NCBI RefSeq assembly: GCF_040712315.1
Contig: NC_134013.1
Location: 88,418,001 to 88,482,000 of the forward strand
Direction: 5' to 3'
DNA length: 64,000 bases
Source of the DNA: Castanea sativa
Lineage: Eukaryota; Streptophyta; Magnoliopsida; Fagales; Fagaceae
Shown: positions 1 through 11,288 of the stretch, one piece after another
How positions within the stretch are numbered: position 1 is the stretch's first letter
How the letters are laid out: every line of letters begins with the position of its first letter
The notes under the pieces: generated by a model
The model's database searches: none
What the model saw: only the letters and a program-made list of their open reading frames with translations
Told to the model about the DNA's origin: nothing
Position numbers and translations under genes: made by a program

Positions 1-975
1 AAGGGTTAAAGTTGTGCCTGAGTCAATAACAATGTTACCCTCATTACTAGCAACAGCCTTAGAAGAAGCCTTATAGGCAAACCTCTTGTTCCCAACACTA
101 ATGCCCTCTAGAGTAAGGTAATAGAATGTCGAAGGATCTTTTGCAACCAAGGGTGTTGAAACCACACCATTGCCAGAAACCAAGCCATTGGTACCAAAAT
201 TAATCTTGCTTGTAACATTTGAATTTTCTGTGGGAACTAAACAATAAGAAAATTTTCCACCAATAGAATTGTTTAGTTGAGAGACCAGAGAAAGAGGGCC
301 ACCTCCTAGGCCGATTATGCCTGATCCTGCCTCACCAAATGTACCATCATTATTGTGCCCGCACCCAAATACAATATTCGGTAACGTGACCTGACGGCTA
401 GTAGTTGAGCCAATGGTTAAGGTTTCAACGCCAAGATCACCATTAGTGAATGATTGGTCTCCATATGAATAACCATACTGGCAGGTGTTTTTATCAGTGC
501 CACAAGAGGCAGTGTCTAATGCCTTGCAAGGACTTGAATTGCAGGGCACGTTACCATATGTTGAAGATTGCTGAGGATCAAAGAGAGGAAGGTTTTGCTT
601 GTAACATTTTTCACATGGCTCACATTGTGTCCATGTTAGATCACTGCCTGTATCTGCAATGCCAAGCACCTCAACTGCTGGGGTTCCAAGGGAAATCTTC
701 ATGAGGTATTCTCCGCCATTAGCTATTACGTTTGATTGGATGGCACTCTTTGATTTTAAGCTTGGCCTGAAATGATTAGCCCGTGAAATGGAACGAGCAA
801 AAGCCTTATACAAGCGATCAAAATGGGTGTGAGTGGCATTATACAATGGAGACTCTGTCGAATCACGCTGTATGAGATCAACTGTGATTCCACTGTAAGT
901 TGCTTCTGTCAATGAAAGTAAAAGTACTACTAATAAAGTAGAGAGGAAAGTGTTTAATCTCAAAGCTGCAGCCAT
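1..975 (-). CDS. CDR1/nepenthesin-type secreted aspartic protease, 3' end outside window
   Basis: A pepsin-family (A1) aspartic endopeptidase, probably secreted to the apoplast. The frame is open without introns from the ATG at 975 to the window edge (325 codons). The N-terminus has a hydrophobic signal peptide (residues about 8-26), followed by a prosegment with the family's 'LIQRDS...SPLYN' pattern. The first catalytic motif is IADTGSDLTW with Asp108; the second is VIDSGTTLTL with Asp318. Between them is a Cys-rich insert (CEPCEKCYKQNLP, CQYGYSYGD) typical of plant nepenthesin-like enzymes. About the last 100 residues are missing only because the window ends. The ATG at 975 is chosen because it directly precedes the signal peptide. 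Family members act in defence signalling or storage-protein turnover; which applies here cannot be told. Neighbours are unrelated. Confidence 0.93.
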   Translation of the reverse strand, partial: MAAALRLNTFLSTLLVVLLLSLTEATYSGITVDLIQRDSTESPLYNATHTHFDRLYKAFARSISRANHFRPSLKSKSAIQSNVIANGGEYLMKISLGTPAVEVLGIADTGSDLTWTQCEPCEKCYKQNLPLFDPQQSSTYGNVPCNSSPCKALDTASCGTDKNTCQYGYSYGDQSFTNGDLGVETLTIGSTTSRQVTLPNIVFGCGHNNDGTFGEAGSGIIGLGGGPLSLVSQLNNSIGGKFSYCLVPTENSNVTSKINFGTNGLVSGNGVVSTPLVAKDPSTFYYLTLEGISVGNKRFAYKASSKAVASNEGNIVIDSGTTLTL

Positions 976-2667
976 GACTTGACAATATGAGAAGGAGAGG
1001 TTGAATGAGGTGTGACAAAAACACATTGGACATTACTGAATTTATAGAACTTAGAATCATAACGTGGAAGGTCAAAAGATTACATTATATAAAACAATTT
1101 ACACTTTTTTTTTTAAGATTATTTGATTGGTCTATTTAAATGTATTCAGTTTTGGAAGTCTAAAACATTTTACTGGGTGATGCAGATGCAAGGTATGGTA
1201 TGTGAAAAGTCAGAGGAAGAGGAAGTGGTATATACAGATTTGAGGTTGGGGCTATTAAGAATATAATCTGGCTTTACACCTCTGATGGAATTAAGAAGGG
1301 GATAACGTTATGAAATTCAGTGTTTAATGCAGCTAGATAATAAATTATGAGTGATATTTTCCGTGATACATTGCATATTATTGCTCTCGTCATAGGAATC
1401 TAATCTAACACAGTATATTTGTATCTAATGTAGTTACACAGGCTCAACTTGAGAGTCTGTGATGTGTTGTGTTTGCTTTTTCTATGGACTGGCATGTGGC
1501 GAATTCCTGTATTACTTCAAAGTCCATGTAGGCCAACAGTGCCATGTGGCAAATTATAATTCATCCATGTCAATAATTATTGTGATTGCCATGTCTCAAG
1601 ACTCATTCTATTCGTAAATTACTCCTCCAAAATGGGATATGAATTGCATTTATTGTATCCTTATATTACTTTGCAAAAAATTTATTTCCAACTCATTGTA
1701 CTGCCCAATTGTTGGCTTTCCTGCAATTGTGTGAAGTCCAAAAGAACTTTACAGTATCAAATCTGATTGTGTTTATTGTGTCCCTAAAATATTTATGATT
1801 AAATATTATTTCTCAACCAATTGTAATGCCAGATTATTTCCTTTCTTCCAATTATTTCACGTATACAAGTGAAGTTCAAATGATATACAAGTGAATTTCA
1901 AACGATTTTTTTTTTCTCCCATTAAGTCTATAAAAATTAAGGAACATGGACAACCCAAGTCTACAAATTCATTATAGACAACAAAAAATGAAACTTTACA
2001 TATTGTAAAGCAAACAATATTTACTCAGTCTGCACAACAGCAAGGTATCTTTGAGGCCTAGCCAAGCAACCTGTAAACTACTTTCTTATCTTTTCTGGTG
2101 AGAAACATGAATTTTGTTTTCGCCTTATGCGTACAGTATTTATACAGAAGTTGACCCCAAAGAATTACAATGGCTATTAACTGTAATATTACAACAATTT
2201 ATTGTTGGGTTATGGACTGGAATAATGGCACCAATCCAAATTGCAGTGCTATATATGAGCAAGACATAATTCCAGAGGCACTGGACTGACATGACAACTA
2301 GGGACAACATAATATGTGCATGCAAGTCTATTTCCTTCAAGACAATTCTTCAGTAGGAAGGAACCTTGAAGATAATAAACTAAGACCACATGATCCACAA
2401 TCATACATGGCGATGCTTGAGACTCAATTCTAATATACAACCAGCTTTCTTACTACATGTCAAAATTTGCAGCAAAGAGAGCAGCAAAACATGTATCTGC
2501 AGTATCAGAACGCTTATTCCAAGCTTGAATTGGTGAAACATCATGCGATCTCTGATCTTCAAATTTAAGAGCACTGGCATCTATACTCATGAATCAGTTC
2601 TCAGAATAGAAGCTTTGAAATTGTTTCAGAAGAGATAGGCATAGGAGACCCTCCCAAACTTTCATGT
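976..2667. other. Intergenic DNA between protease promoter and PotD-like gene
   Basis: Apart from the protease promoter motifs (1039-1076), this stretch is AT-rich with no convincing coding frame. The last few hundred bases before 2667 would be the 3' UTR and downstream flank of the minus-strand PotD-like gene. Short open frames at 2140-2440 have no recognisable similarity. Confidence 0.5.
1039..1076 (-). promoter_or_regulatory. TATA box and W-box upstream of the aspartic protease
   Basis: On the minus strand CTATAAATTC lies at about 1048-1039, some 65 bases before the ATG at 975. That is a plausible TATA box with a short 5' UTR. Just upstream, TTTTGACC at about 1077-1070 contains the WRKY-binding W-box core TTGAC. 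Motif matches only; such cores are common by chance. Confidence 0.4.
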
Positions 2668-5600
2668 TCAGGTTATTTTTGAATGTAGCTTTCTTTTCGG
2701 CCAAAAATTTCGAATCACTGAAGATATATAATGGTGCATTCCTTGGATCAAACCATGGCCAGGTTTCTGCATGGTACCGATCAATGATTGATACTCTGAC
2801 AATGTGCTATCCGATAATGGCTCCAAAAATTCACACCTAGCCAGAATTTCAGGTGGGGGTATACCAGCAATGAGGTTTGTGTCCAGCCTTGGTTTGCCCT
2901 TGGTGAACCCTGCAGGCATCTTAACTTCTGCACTTTCAAGGGCAGAAGGAGATGCACCTGGGATTACCTCCTGCCTAAAAGGCAGCGCTCTAGCAGCTTG
3001 CAAGCAAAACTCTATCCACTGATGAATCAGTGGAGATGGCCCTCTAACTCTGCCCCCAATTTGGTTCGTTTCAAATCTAGAGGCGGCAGGGATGGCCTAC
3101 AAAAATAAAATATATCTGAAATCTGAAATGGAAGGCTATATTTCACACTAAAATGTGAGATGTTCAGAAAAGTAAAGGTTTGACAACCAATGCACTATTG
3201 AATCATAATAGAAGCTGCTCAGCACCCATTTCGTCCCTACAAACTTCCTGTTTGTTCTTAAATTATGTCCTCTGAGGATCACGAATTCTATAAGAAAGTA
3301 AACGTCAAATGAAGATGAGATGATAGAAGGCATACCCATAAATCTGCCCATAAGCTAGCCCCAGACTTGGGAACAATTACTGCAACATTAGATGAGCGTT
3401 TTGCAATAGGAATAACATCAGTACTCCACCCAACAGCCACCCACACATCTCCCACTCCAAATGCTTTTAGATAGTTTACGCTGTCAAATAGTCGAACCTA
3501 CAAAACCAGTGAAATAAATGTTGAAAATAAAAGTACTAGCTCTTAATTTAATGGGAAAGGAAAATGAGTAATCAAAATTGACATGTCCATGCTCTCATCA
3601 ATCAGGGATTGTTCAAACATTAACACAAATAGAAAGCCATAACTCAATCCAACTACCACTAATTAAAATTTTGAGTAAATTACACCAACCTCCCCTCAAG
3701 ATTTTGGAGAAATATTATGGACTCACCTTCTTTTTTCCATTTGAAAAAAAAAATAGCACTTTGTTCGCCAAAGTTTGTGATGCATGTATCAAATACACCT
3801 TTATAACCACTCTTGTGCCAACTGAGATAAAATATTCTTTTTTCAACTTAAATTCCCAACCAAAGTAACCTCACATAGTAGTTACAAACCAGGCAGTGAT
3901 GACAAGGAAAATCAGAGAAAAATAAAATATAATCAAACTAGCCCCAAAGAGCAGTGTTATTTTTAGAAATAGGAGTCAAGTCCATAACATTTCCTCAAAA
4001 ACCTAATGGGAGGTTGATGAAGTTTACCCATTAATATAAACTTTTACTGCACAATCCCAGCATAAAATTGAGATAACTTGCCAGCTTGAATTTAAACTTG
4101 AAAAGACGAATTTAATTTGAACCCACTCTAGTTTGCTGGATTAATTATTTTTGTGACTACATTGTAAATTTTAAGAAGTTCTTGTCAATTAGTTTACCAC
4201 ACTAGTCTTGTGGTTTTACTTAATCACATATAAAATAAAAATCGTTGAATCTGCACAAGGTACTACTACTGCACTCACATACAAGAGTCTTTTTTCTTTT
4301 ATTTTTTATGTGTGTGCGTGAGTTTGAGAGAGAGAAAGAGAGGAGTATTTGACATGGTAAACTTCAAATTAAATTGGGTAACTTTAATAGTAAATAATAT
4401 AATAGTGCCCACCATTTTTTGGGTCTTGTTTAATAGATACTTGTGACTGTAATGAAGAACTTAAGATTCTAGCTTCAATATTGATTGACATTTCAAAAGA
4501 AATCTTAAATGAAAGTTAATTGTTACTTTACCACTCAGAGCATCAACCTCATAGAGCCACCCTCCATGTTTAATCTAAGTTACCTCAAATGGGAATGCCA
4601 CCCTCCATTTCAAAATCTAAGTTTTCTATTCATAGGAATTGTTGTGGTACAAGAAAACAAGAACTTGGTATGCCAATTAACTTGGAATGTGGAAGGATTG
4701 GGATAGGCTTATTTGACACGAAAATAACTCTCAAATGAAAGTTAAGTTAATCTTTGGTCATGAAGCTACACACTTGTGGCGTTGGGTGATAGATTTGAAA
4801 TATGGAAAAGAAAGGGGTGGATGACGTACAAAATCAGGTAAAGGAATGAATGGGTGTAGTCTTTGGTGGAGTATTAGAGCGAGTTATGATAGTTTCTTCC
4901 AACATGTGGCTTTGGGGTAAGTGACAGCACCCGAGTAAAATTTTGGTATGATCAATGGAGTGGACACTTTCCTTTGTAAGGATTTTTTTTTTTTCTTTGA
5001 TAAGTAATAAACTTCCATGATTGAAAAACTAATACAAAAGGCCAAAGCACACAGGACGAGTACTAAGGTAAGCATGAGAACAAACATATCTACGAAATAT
5101 AAAAACCACATCTATCAAGCAAATCAGGCAAAGAAGTAAAATAGAAAACCTTGATCTGATAGGGAAGCCTTATTTTCTACTTGTTTGAATTATCAATTGG
5201 ACGAAAGGGATTAGGACTTGAAACGTGCATTTCAAAAGATGGAATCGGCGAATTCCTTTCTAAACCATATTTAATCACACATGCCTAGGGGGGAGGAGGT
5301 TGATAGGATGAGATGGCATTTGAATGGGAGTGGCAAATTTTGATGTTCGTTCTTACTGTAAGGCTATCTGTGGCACCAATGTTAATTCACTCTCTTGGAA
5401 GAGCAGATGATGTGTTAAGGCCCCAAAGAGGGTGTGTTAAGGGCCTTAAGGCCCAAAGAGGGTGTCTCTCTTTCTGTGGACAGCAGCTTACTGTAAAATT
5501 ATTACTAATGATAACCTTATCAAGAGGGGTTTCTCATTAGCCGACTGGTGTTGTATGTGTTCATGTAGTGGGGAAACAGTGACCATTTATTGCTCCATTG

Positions 5601-8600
5601 TGATGTTGCCTATGCTTTGTGGAGTGAAGTTTTTAAGACGTTTAGAGCTCAGTATGTAAGATTCAAATACTGCTTATTAAGTTGCCTTTAAAGTTGGTAA
5701 ATAAGATAAGAAAAAGAAGAAAAAAACCAAATTATGGAACAATCCATGTTTTGGATCGAGCAAACAAAGATCATAGTTTTCAAAGATGGTAGTGAATTAT
5801 AGCATACTAGATGAGTGAGAATAAGATATCTTTTCCATCCCAAACCTGTTTCCCAAGTAATTCTAAATTTTTCTGGACAGCACTTCTCCCACCAGCAACT
5901 TGCAAGTCAATGTTATTTGTGTTATAAGATGCCCCCATATACTTCAAAACTGCACCAATAACCTCTCTAGGAGAATCAACCATTGAAATCCTCCCCGCAA
6001 GTTCAGGCCGCCATAAATCTGCCCAATCCTGCAACCATGGCAAAAATATATATGACCACTTGGATCAACATATTGTGTGGCAACCATGCCATACCAACAA
6101 CAACAAAGTCCTAAGCCTGAAAAACTAACACATCCAACAAGTTATCAATACTTATATAAAATCATCTTGTCTTTGATTTAAATTTGTAAACATAACGGAA
6201 TGCCTTCAAACACAATATACCTCTATGGGAGCCAATTTTTGCTGTTGAAATTTACTCTTCTTGTATGCTATCACCATGCAGCCCCATCTGTATGGAGCAG
6301 CCCAGATTTTACCCTCAGGATCTATTTCCCCCACAGAGTTCCTGCGTAGATATACCTGAGACTTTTTTAGTGAAAGTACAAGTATAAAGTACAGAAGGGA
6401 TTAATTATTAGATACAAAAATTCAAGCACAAGCCATGTCTCTCAAGGAGATAAAATCGGTGAGGACTAATTAGCATCTACATTGAAAATATATAAACATC
6501 CAAACACATCAAAGTTACTGATGATGCATTTCAACAAAAATGTCTTGCATAACAAAGTCTATAACAGCAAATATCTAGCGTACTAGTATGTGGGATTGAT
6601 ATTAGGAGGACAGCAACGTCACTCTCTGGATAACGTTTCTAGAATCTGACATGTCAGAGATAACTTAATCCATCAACCATCTGACTTTATTTTTCCATAA
6701 TATTTCTAAAACTAGAAGTTTCTGATGTTCGCTAAATTCCACATAAGAAAATTGAAAACTTCTGATAAGTGTACAATACTTACAATAAAACTGCACCCAA
6801 AATCACTAATAGAGTAAAAAAAGAATACAGGTTTTAGAGATAGCATTCATCTAAGGACACAAGAGAAGTTGCATTCTTACCTTCCATTTGTCACTTAAGC
6901 CTTTAAACCATTCCAGGTCTTCTACCCCTTGTATGGGCTCAATTATAGCCTTGTTAATGGCAAAATTGAGCCAGGAGTCACCAACACTCACAATGTCAGC
7001 AGCCAAAGTAGATGACGGTGAGACATTACCTTTTCGAGAGGGCATCAATAAATCAGAGAAAATGCCCTCAAGACTTCCGTTGTATTTCAGGCGAAACTTC
7101 AATCTCCTTCCTTGTGATTCTATAAAGTCCTACATACATACAAATCAGGAAGAATATGGTTTATATGATCACAACATCTAGTTCTCTTTTCTTTTTTTTC
7201 CTTGATTGGTAAGTTACACATACACATGAATTGTTAGAGATGGTGGCTCACATTCTAAATAAGAAAGGAATACCAATCTCTGGTATAGTGGCCTCATTGG
7301 TTGAGCATAGCAAAGCAAGAAGAGTGTAAGCACAACAAGTGGAGATTTCAATGTACATGGTTAGGGCTTGTAACTGGGAAGTATATGGATATTGTAATCC
7401 CTATTCTTTCCTGATAGTGAAAATTAGGTGCATGTAGGCTTACTGCTTCTCCACATTAAATAATATGTATTTCTTTTCCCTCTTTTTTTTCTTTGATAAG
7501 TACTATTTATTGCTTTTCTCTCCCTTTTCTTTTCTTCTTTTCCCCATTAAATTGCTTAGATCGCCAATCATTCATAAACTTATATTTAGTGGGTTTTCAT
7601 CTGATGATCCCATTCTTACATGAGAAGAAATTGTTATTTGAGCTAAAGTTTATTGATTGACAACAAAAGCTAGCAGTTTTGATTGAAAAATCCAGTGAGG
7701 AAAATAAAATTCTTAATACCTCTAATATCTTGTGTTTGTTTAATAGTACTTATAAAAATTTTGGAACTAAAGCTTGATTGTTGTTGTTATTACTATTAAC
7801 TATATTATGTTCCCTAAGCATATTATCTTAATCCGCACATATATTGCATAACGATAACAATGATTCCCTGTCTCCACCAATAATTATAAACAAAGAGAAT
7901 TTACTCACGACAGACAGACCTTAATCCAAGAAGGAGGTAGAGAGCCACGTAGAGCAACAACTGTGAGAGGGACAGTGAGAGCATAAGTTTTAGACTTCCA
8001 AGCTTGGAATTTCGCACTTAACTCCTTGTCATCATCTTCTAAATTTTCCACATTCTCAGGTTTTGCACTATCACCACCATGATCATCTAATCTTCCATCC
8101 ATGTTACACAAAAAATAAAAACAAATTCATAAATTACTCCACTGTTTGCTTGTTTATAAAAAAAGAAAAGCCAAAATACACTTTACCCCGTGAGCCCTGG
8201 AGTTCAAATGGATCTTTTTAGTCCCTAACAAGTGATTTTAGTACCTAACAAACTTAAGGCAATTTCTTTGAGTCCCTAACAAGTGATCACTTGTAGTACC
8301 TACAAAACTTAGGATGATCATTTTTTGTCCTTAACAAACTTAAAGCTGTTGTTTTTAGTTCCTAACAAATTTAAAGTGATCAATTTGAGTCCCTAACAAG
8401 TGATCACCTTTAGTACCTAAGAAACTTAAGTTGATCACTTTTAGTTGCTAACAGACATAAAGTCATCATTTTCAGTCCCTAACAAATTTAAAGTGATCAA
8501 TTTGAGTTCCTAACAAGTAATCAATTTTAGTACCTAAGAAACTTAAGTTGATCACTTTTAGTTACTAACAACATAAAGTCGTTGCTTTTAGTTCCTAACA

Positions 8601-9690
8601 AATTTAAAGATATCAATTTGAGTCCCTAACAAGTGATCACTATTAGTACCTAAAAACTTAAGTTGATCACTTTTAGTCCCTAACAAACATAAAAGTCATC
8701 ATTTTTAGTCCCTAACAAATTTTAAATGATCAATTTGAGTCCCTAACAAGCGATCACTATTAGTACCTAAAAACTTAAGCTGATCATTTTTAGTCCCTAA
8801 CAAACACAAAGTCGTCGTTTTTAGTCTAACAAAATTAAAGTGATTGTTTTTAGTCATAATATGCTAGAAAGCACAGGTACAAGTAAGACACAGCAACACA
8901 AGCAATTTTTGAAAAATTATAACATAAAATGTCTAGTACAGCACAGATACGATAAGATACAACACGGGTACCACACCTAAATGAAGTGTATGTTGTTCCT
9001 AGCTGATATGTCTAATGAAGTGATGACGTGTCTTTTTTAGTTTGTCCACATGGACTTCAAATGGGTCTAGTCTAAGAGTAGTGCTACACACACAAAACCT
9101 CTTATTAGTTTTCATTTACGCACACCGTCAATATTACTTTTTTATTTACTAATAATCACCCACCACATCAGTACATTGTAATTTTTTTTTGAAAAATAAT
9201 TTGTTTCTCTGGCATTATTCCTACACTAAACTCACCAAAAGTGTATTTTGACCCAAAAAGAGAAACATTCAAACAGAATCTAGTAACCAATATAAGATTG
9301 TGTCTTGTGAGAATGCAAATTGCTACCTTGAATTTGGTCGTGCACTGTTGAGGCGAGAGCAGGAGGAGGGAGCTTAAAGAGGCGACCACTCGGCGCGGTA
9401 AAAGTGAAGCAGCCAAGGAAGAATATTACGGCGGCGAGGCGAAGCGACGACGACGACGACGTTTTGGGATTTGGAGAGTCATCGTCGTCGTCGTGGGTAA
9501 ATGATTGAAGAGATGTGAGAGAATTGTGGGCAGTGAGAGTGAGAGAGAGAGTGGTGGAAATGGTTTTTTTGTGGGGTTTGTTGGGAAAACGGAGGAGAAG
9601 AGGAAAAGGGTTTGGGGTAAAGAAGCGGTAATGGTTGAGGAAGACGGAGGTGTGTGTGTGTGACTGTGAGGACAGCAGCAAGGCCGCCAT
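2668..9690 (-). CDS. Plastid-targeted PotD-like (putrescine/spermidine-binding) protein, 7 exons
   Basis: Exons on the minus strand: 9690-9327, 8086-7920, 7129-6881, 6355-6221, 6028-5846, 3497-3336, 3096-2668. Phases agree throughout and give 562 residues ending at TGA 2670-2668. It resembles the plant homologue of bacterial extracellular solute-binding proteins annotated as putrescine-binding-like (Arabidopsis At1g31410). The N-terminus is Ser/Thr/His-rich like a transit peptide. A hydrophobic segment (about 84-99) and ALA-S at 111-114 follow, so a thylakoid-lumen signal is likely. Mature-region stretches include VSVGDSWLNFAINKAI, IWAAPYRWGCMVIAYKK, VGDVWVAVGWSTDVIPIA and the C-terminal PSPLIHQWIEFCLQAARALPF. 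The origin is presumably cyanobacterial (inference). No permease or ATPase gene is nearby, and ligand binding in plants is unproven. The exon 2 acceptor has its pyrimidine tract about 20 bases upstream and is the least certain join. Confidence 0.88.
4660..5690 (+). mobile_element. Degenerate L1-type LINE fragment in intron 5 of the PotD-like gene
   Basis: In broken frames the plus strand encodes the tail of a plant L1 reverse transcriptase. Around 5455-5660 the translation reads SLFLWTAA...LIKRGFSLADWCC then CSCSGE..., which is the zinc-binding (zf-RVT) region. Around 4770-4960 there are traces of the upstream block (W..VIDLKYG, SLWWSIRA, FFQHV). Many stops and frameshifts show it is dead. 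It lies sense to plus, so antisense to the host gene. Confidence 0.7.
4981..5150 (-). mobile_element. Short retroposon tail nested in the LINE remnant
   Basis: A T-run at 4983-4995 followed by TTTGATAAGTAATAAACTTC interrupts the LINE reading between 'PLCKD' (about 4980) and its continuation near 5152. The T-run first implies a poly(A)-tailed insertion on the minus strand. No clean target-site duplication was seen, so the limits are approximate. Confidence 0.4.
8260..8850. repeat. 117-bp higher-order tandem repeat in intron 1 of the PotD-like gene
   Basis: Degenerate units of about 30 bp built on AGTCCCTAACAA...TTAA are grouped four at a time. The marker CAATTTGAGT starts at 8381, 8498, 8614 and 8731 (spacings 117, 116 and 117), with a fifth diverged unit from about 8260. 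No open frame runs through it. Related GTCCCTAA-core repeats occur at 22010-22345 and, in the opposite orientation, at 26855-27125. Confidence 0.85.
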
Positions 9691-9696
9691 TCAGAT

Positions 9697-9711
9697 GAGA
9701 GAGAGAGAGAG
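9697..9711. repeat. GA/CT microsatellite in 5' leader of the PotD-like gene
   Basis: A GA run ends 6 bases upstream of the ATG at 9690, so the transcript would read CTCTCT just before the start codon. One of several such tracts next to start codons in this window. Confidence 0.8.
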
Positions 9712-11288
9712 TCCAAGTGTTGAGTTCAACATAAAGAAATGAATTGATAGGACTTCTGTTTTTGTTCAGGACTAAACAGATTTTTCGAAAGTGTACTTTG
9801 AGACTTGGAGCAGTAAGGCCCGTTTGTTAACTATTTATTGTGCAAAGATATGCGTGGATAAAAAAAAAATTAAAAAAGTAAAAAAAAATAAAGTGTATAA
9901 AAATATATGTAATGTTTTTAAAAATTTAAAAATTGTTGTTTAAATAGTGTTATTAAACATTTCCTAAAGTTTTGAGTTTCATTTTTTTTTTTAACTTGTG
10001 TAAAAATTAAAGGTTAAATTGTAAATCAACTCTAGAGTTTAAGTGAGTTCAGATTTTACACTATTAAATTTTAGAATTTAGATTTAACTTTCTAAAATTT
10101 GAGGATTTGAATTTTACTTTGAAATTTTATATTAGTGACAAAATAGTTTAAATTTTTATAAAAATATAAAAATTAATACTCTCTTTGCTTATTTTGTTAC
10201 ACTCTTTTCTCTTCAGGTTTGAAGAAATTTAGAATATTTTGTTACTAATAATAGAAATATAATAGTAGGAAAAAATATTTTTTCAAACCAAATTCAAGGG
10301 TTGTGCTCCTTATTAAATTTACTGGAGAAAAACAAAACAAAAAAACATAGAACTTGAGTTTGTAAATATCGAGTTCTATTTAGTATTGATTATGTGAAAA
10401 TTGAGTTTCAAACCATGTTTTTAACTAAATAACTCCCAAAAGTGTATTTTTGGTAAAATAATTCAGAAATATTGCATTATTTAGAAAAAAGAGACCATCC
10501 ATCTGCCTCTCATATTTTTCTCTCTTTCCCCCCAGCTGCCATTCCATTTAATATGTTTTTCTTCAAACTCCTTTTTTATATTACTTTATGATAAATTCCT
10601 TTCCTTTCCCTATACCATGAAAATGATACCACATTGCCAAACTTGTTTGAACTTTTAAGTTATATCGTTGATAAACAAATAAATAAAACTTTTAAGTTAT
10701 ATCCATCCTAGTGTAACAACTAGCTAGTAGTCCCTATAAAAAATAAAAATAAAAAACTATCTAGTAGTCACCCTCACCACGATTCACTGAGACCAGTTAT
10801 AGCAAGCCTTCCATAAATTGTTAAGACCTATTCTTACCATAATTCTGTAAGACTAGTTAGAACAACAAATCGATTTTGAAAATATAGGTCCTTTTTACAG
10901 AATTTTGCAAACAGAACTATGAATAGAACTATAATACAGAGAGTGGACTATCCAACTTTAATCAGAATTCAGTTGAGGACAACTTTCTGATCACTGTTTC
11001 AAGAAAAGAAATACAGAAATCATAAAACTAGATGCAGTGGAAACCAGACTTATTGCGTTTCCACATACTCAATTTCTTTAAATAACCCCACAAAAGTGGG
11101 ATTTTTTTATACTGGATACAACCTTTTTTTTAAGATTAAAATTTACAAATTTAGACCACTATCAGCACGTGCAAGCAGCACAATGCTTGAAGCTTGCAAA
11201 AGTTGTGTATAAGCTTTGCATCCAAGAGGAACTAACTATACTACAGAAGAAAGGTATGTACAGCTTTTAATCAAGGACAACCTTGTGA
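9712..11288. other. Intergenic DNA between PotD-like and SH3P1-like genes
   Basis: AT-rich DNA holding the upstream region of the PotD-like gene (about 9712-10500) and the 3' flank of the SH3P1-like gene (about 10800-11288). No gene, RNA or clear repeat is recognised. Confidence 0.5.

Noticed and set aside
3578..3868. 96-codon open frame inside the PotD-like intron 5
   Set aside because: AT-rich composition, opposite strand and no similarity. Typical chance frame in a long intron.
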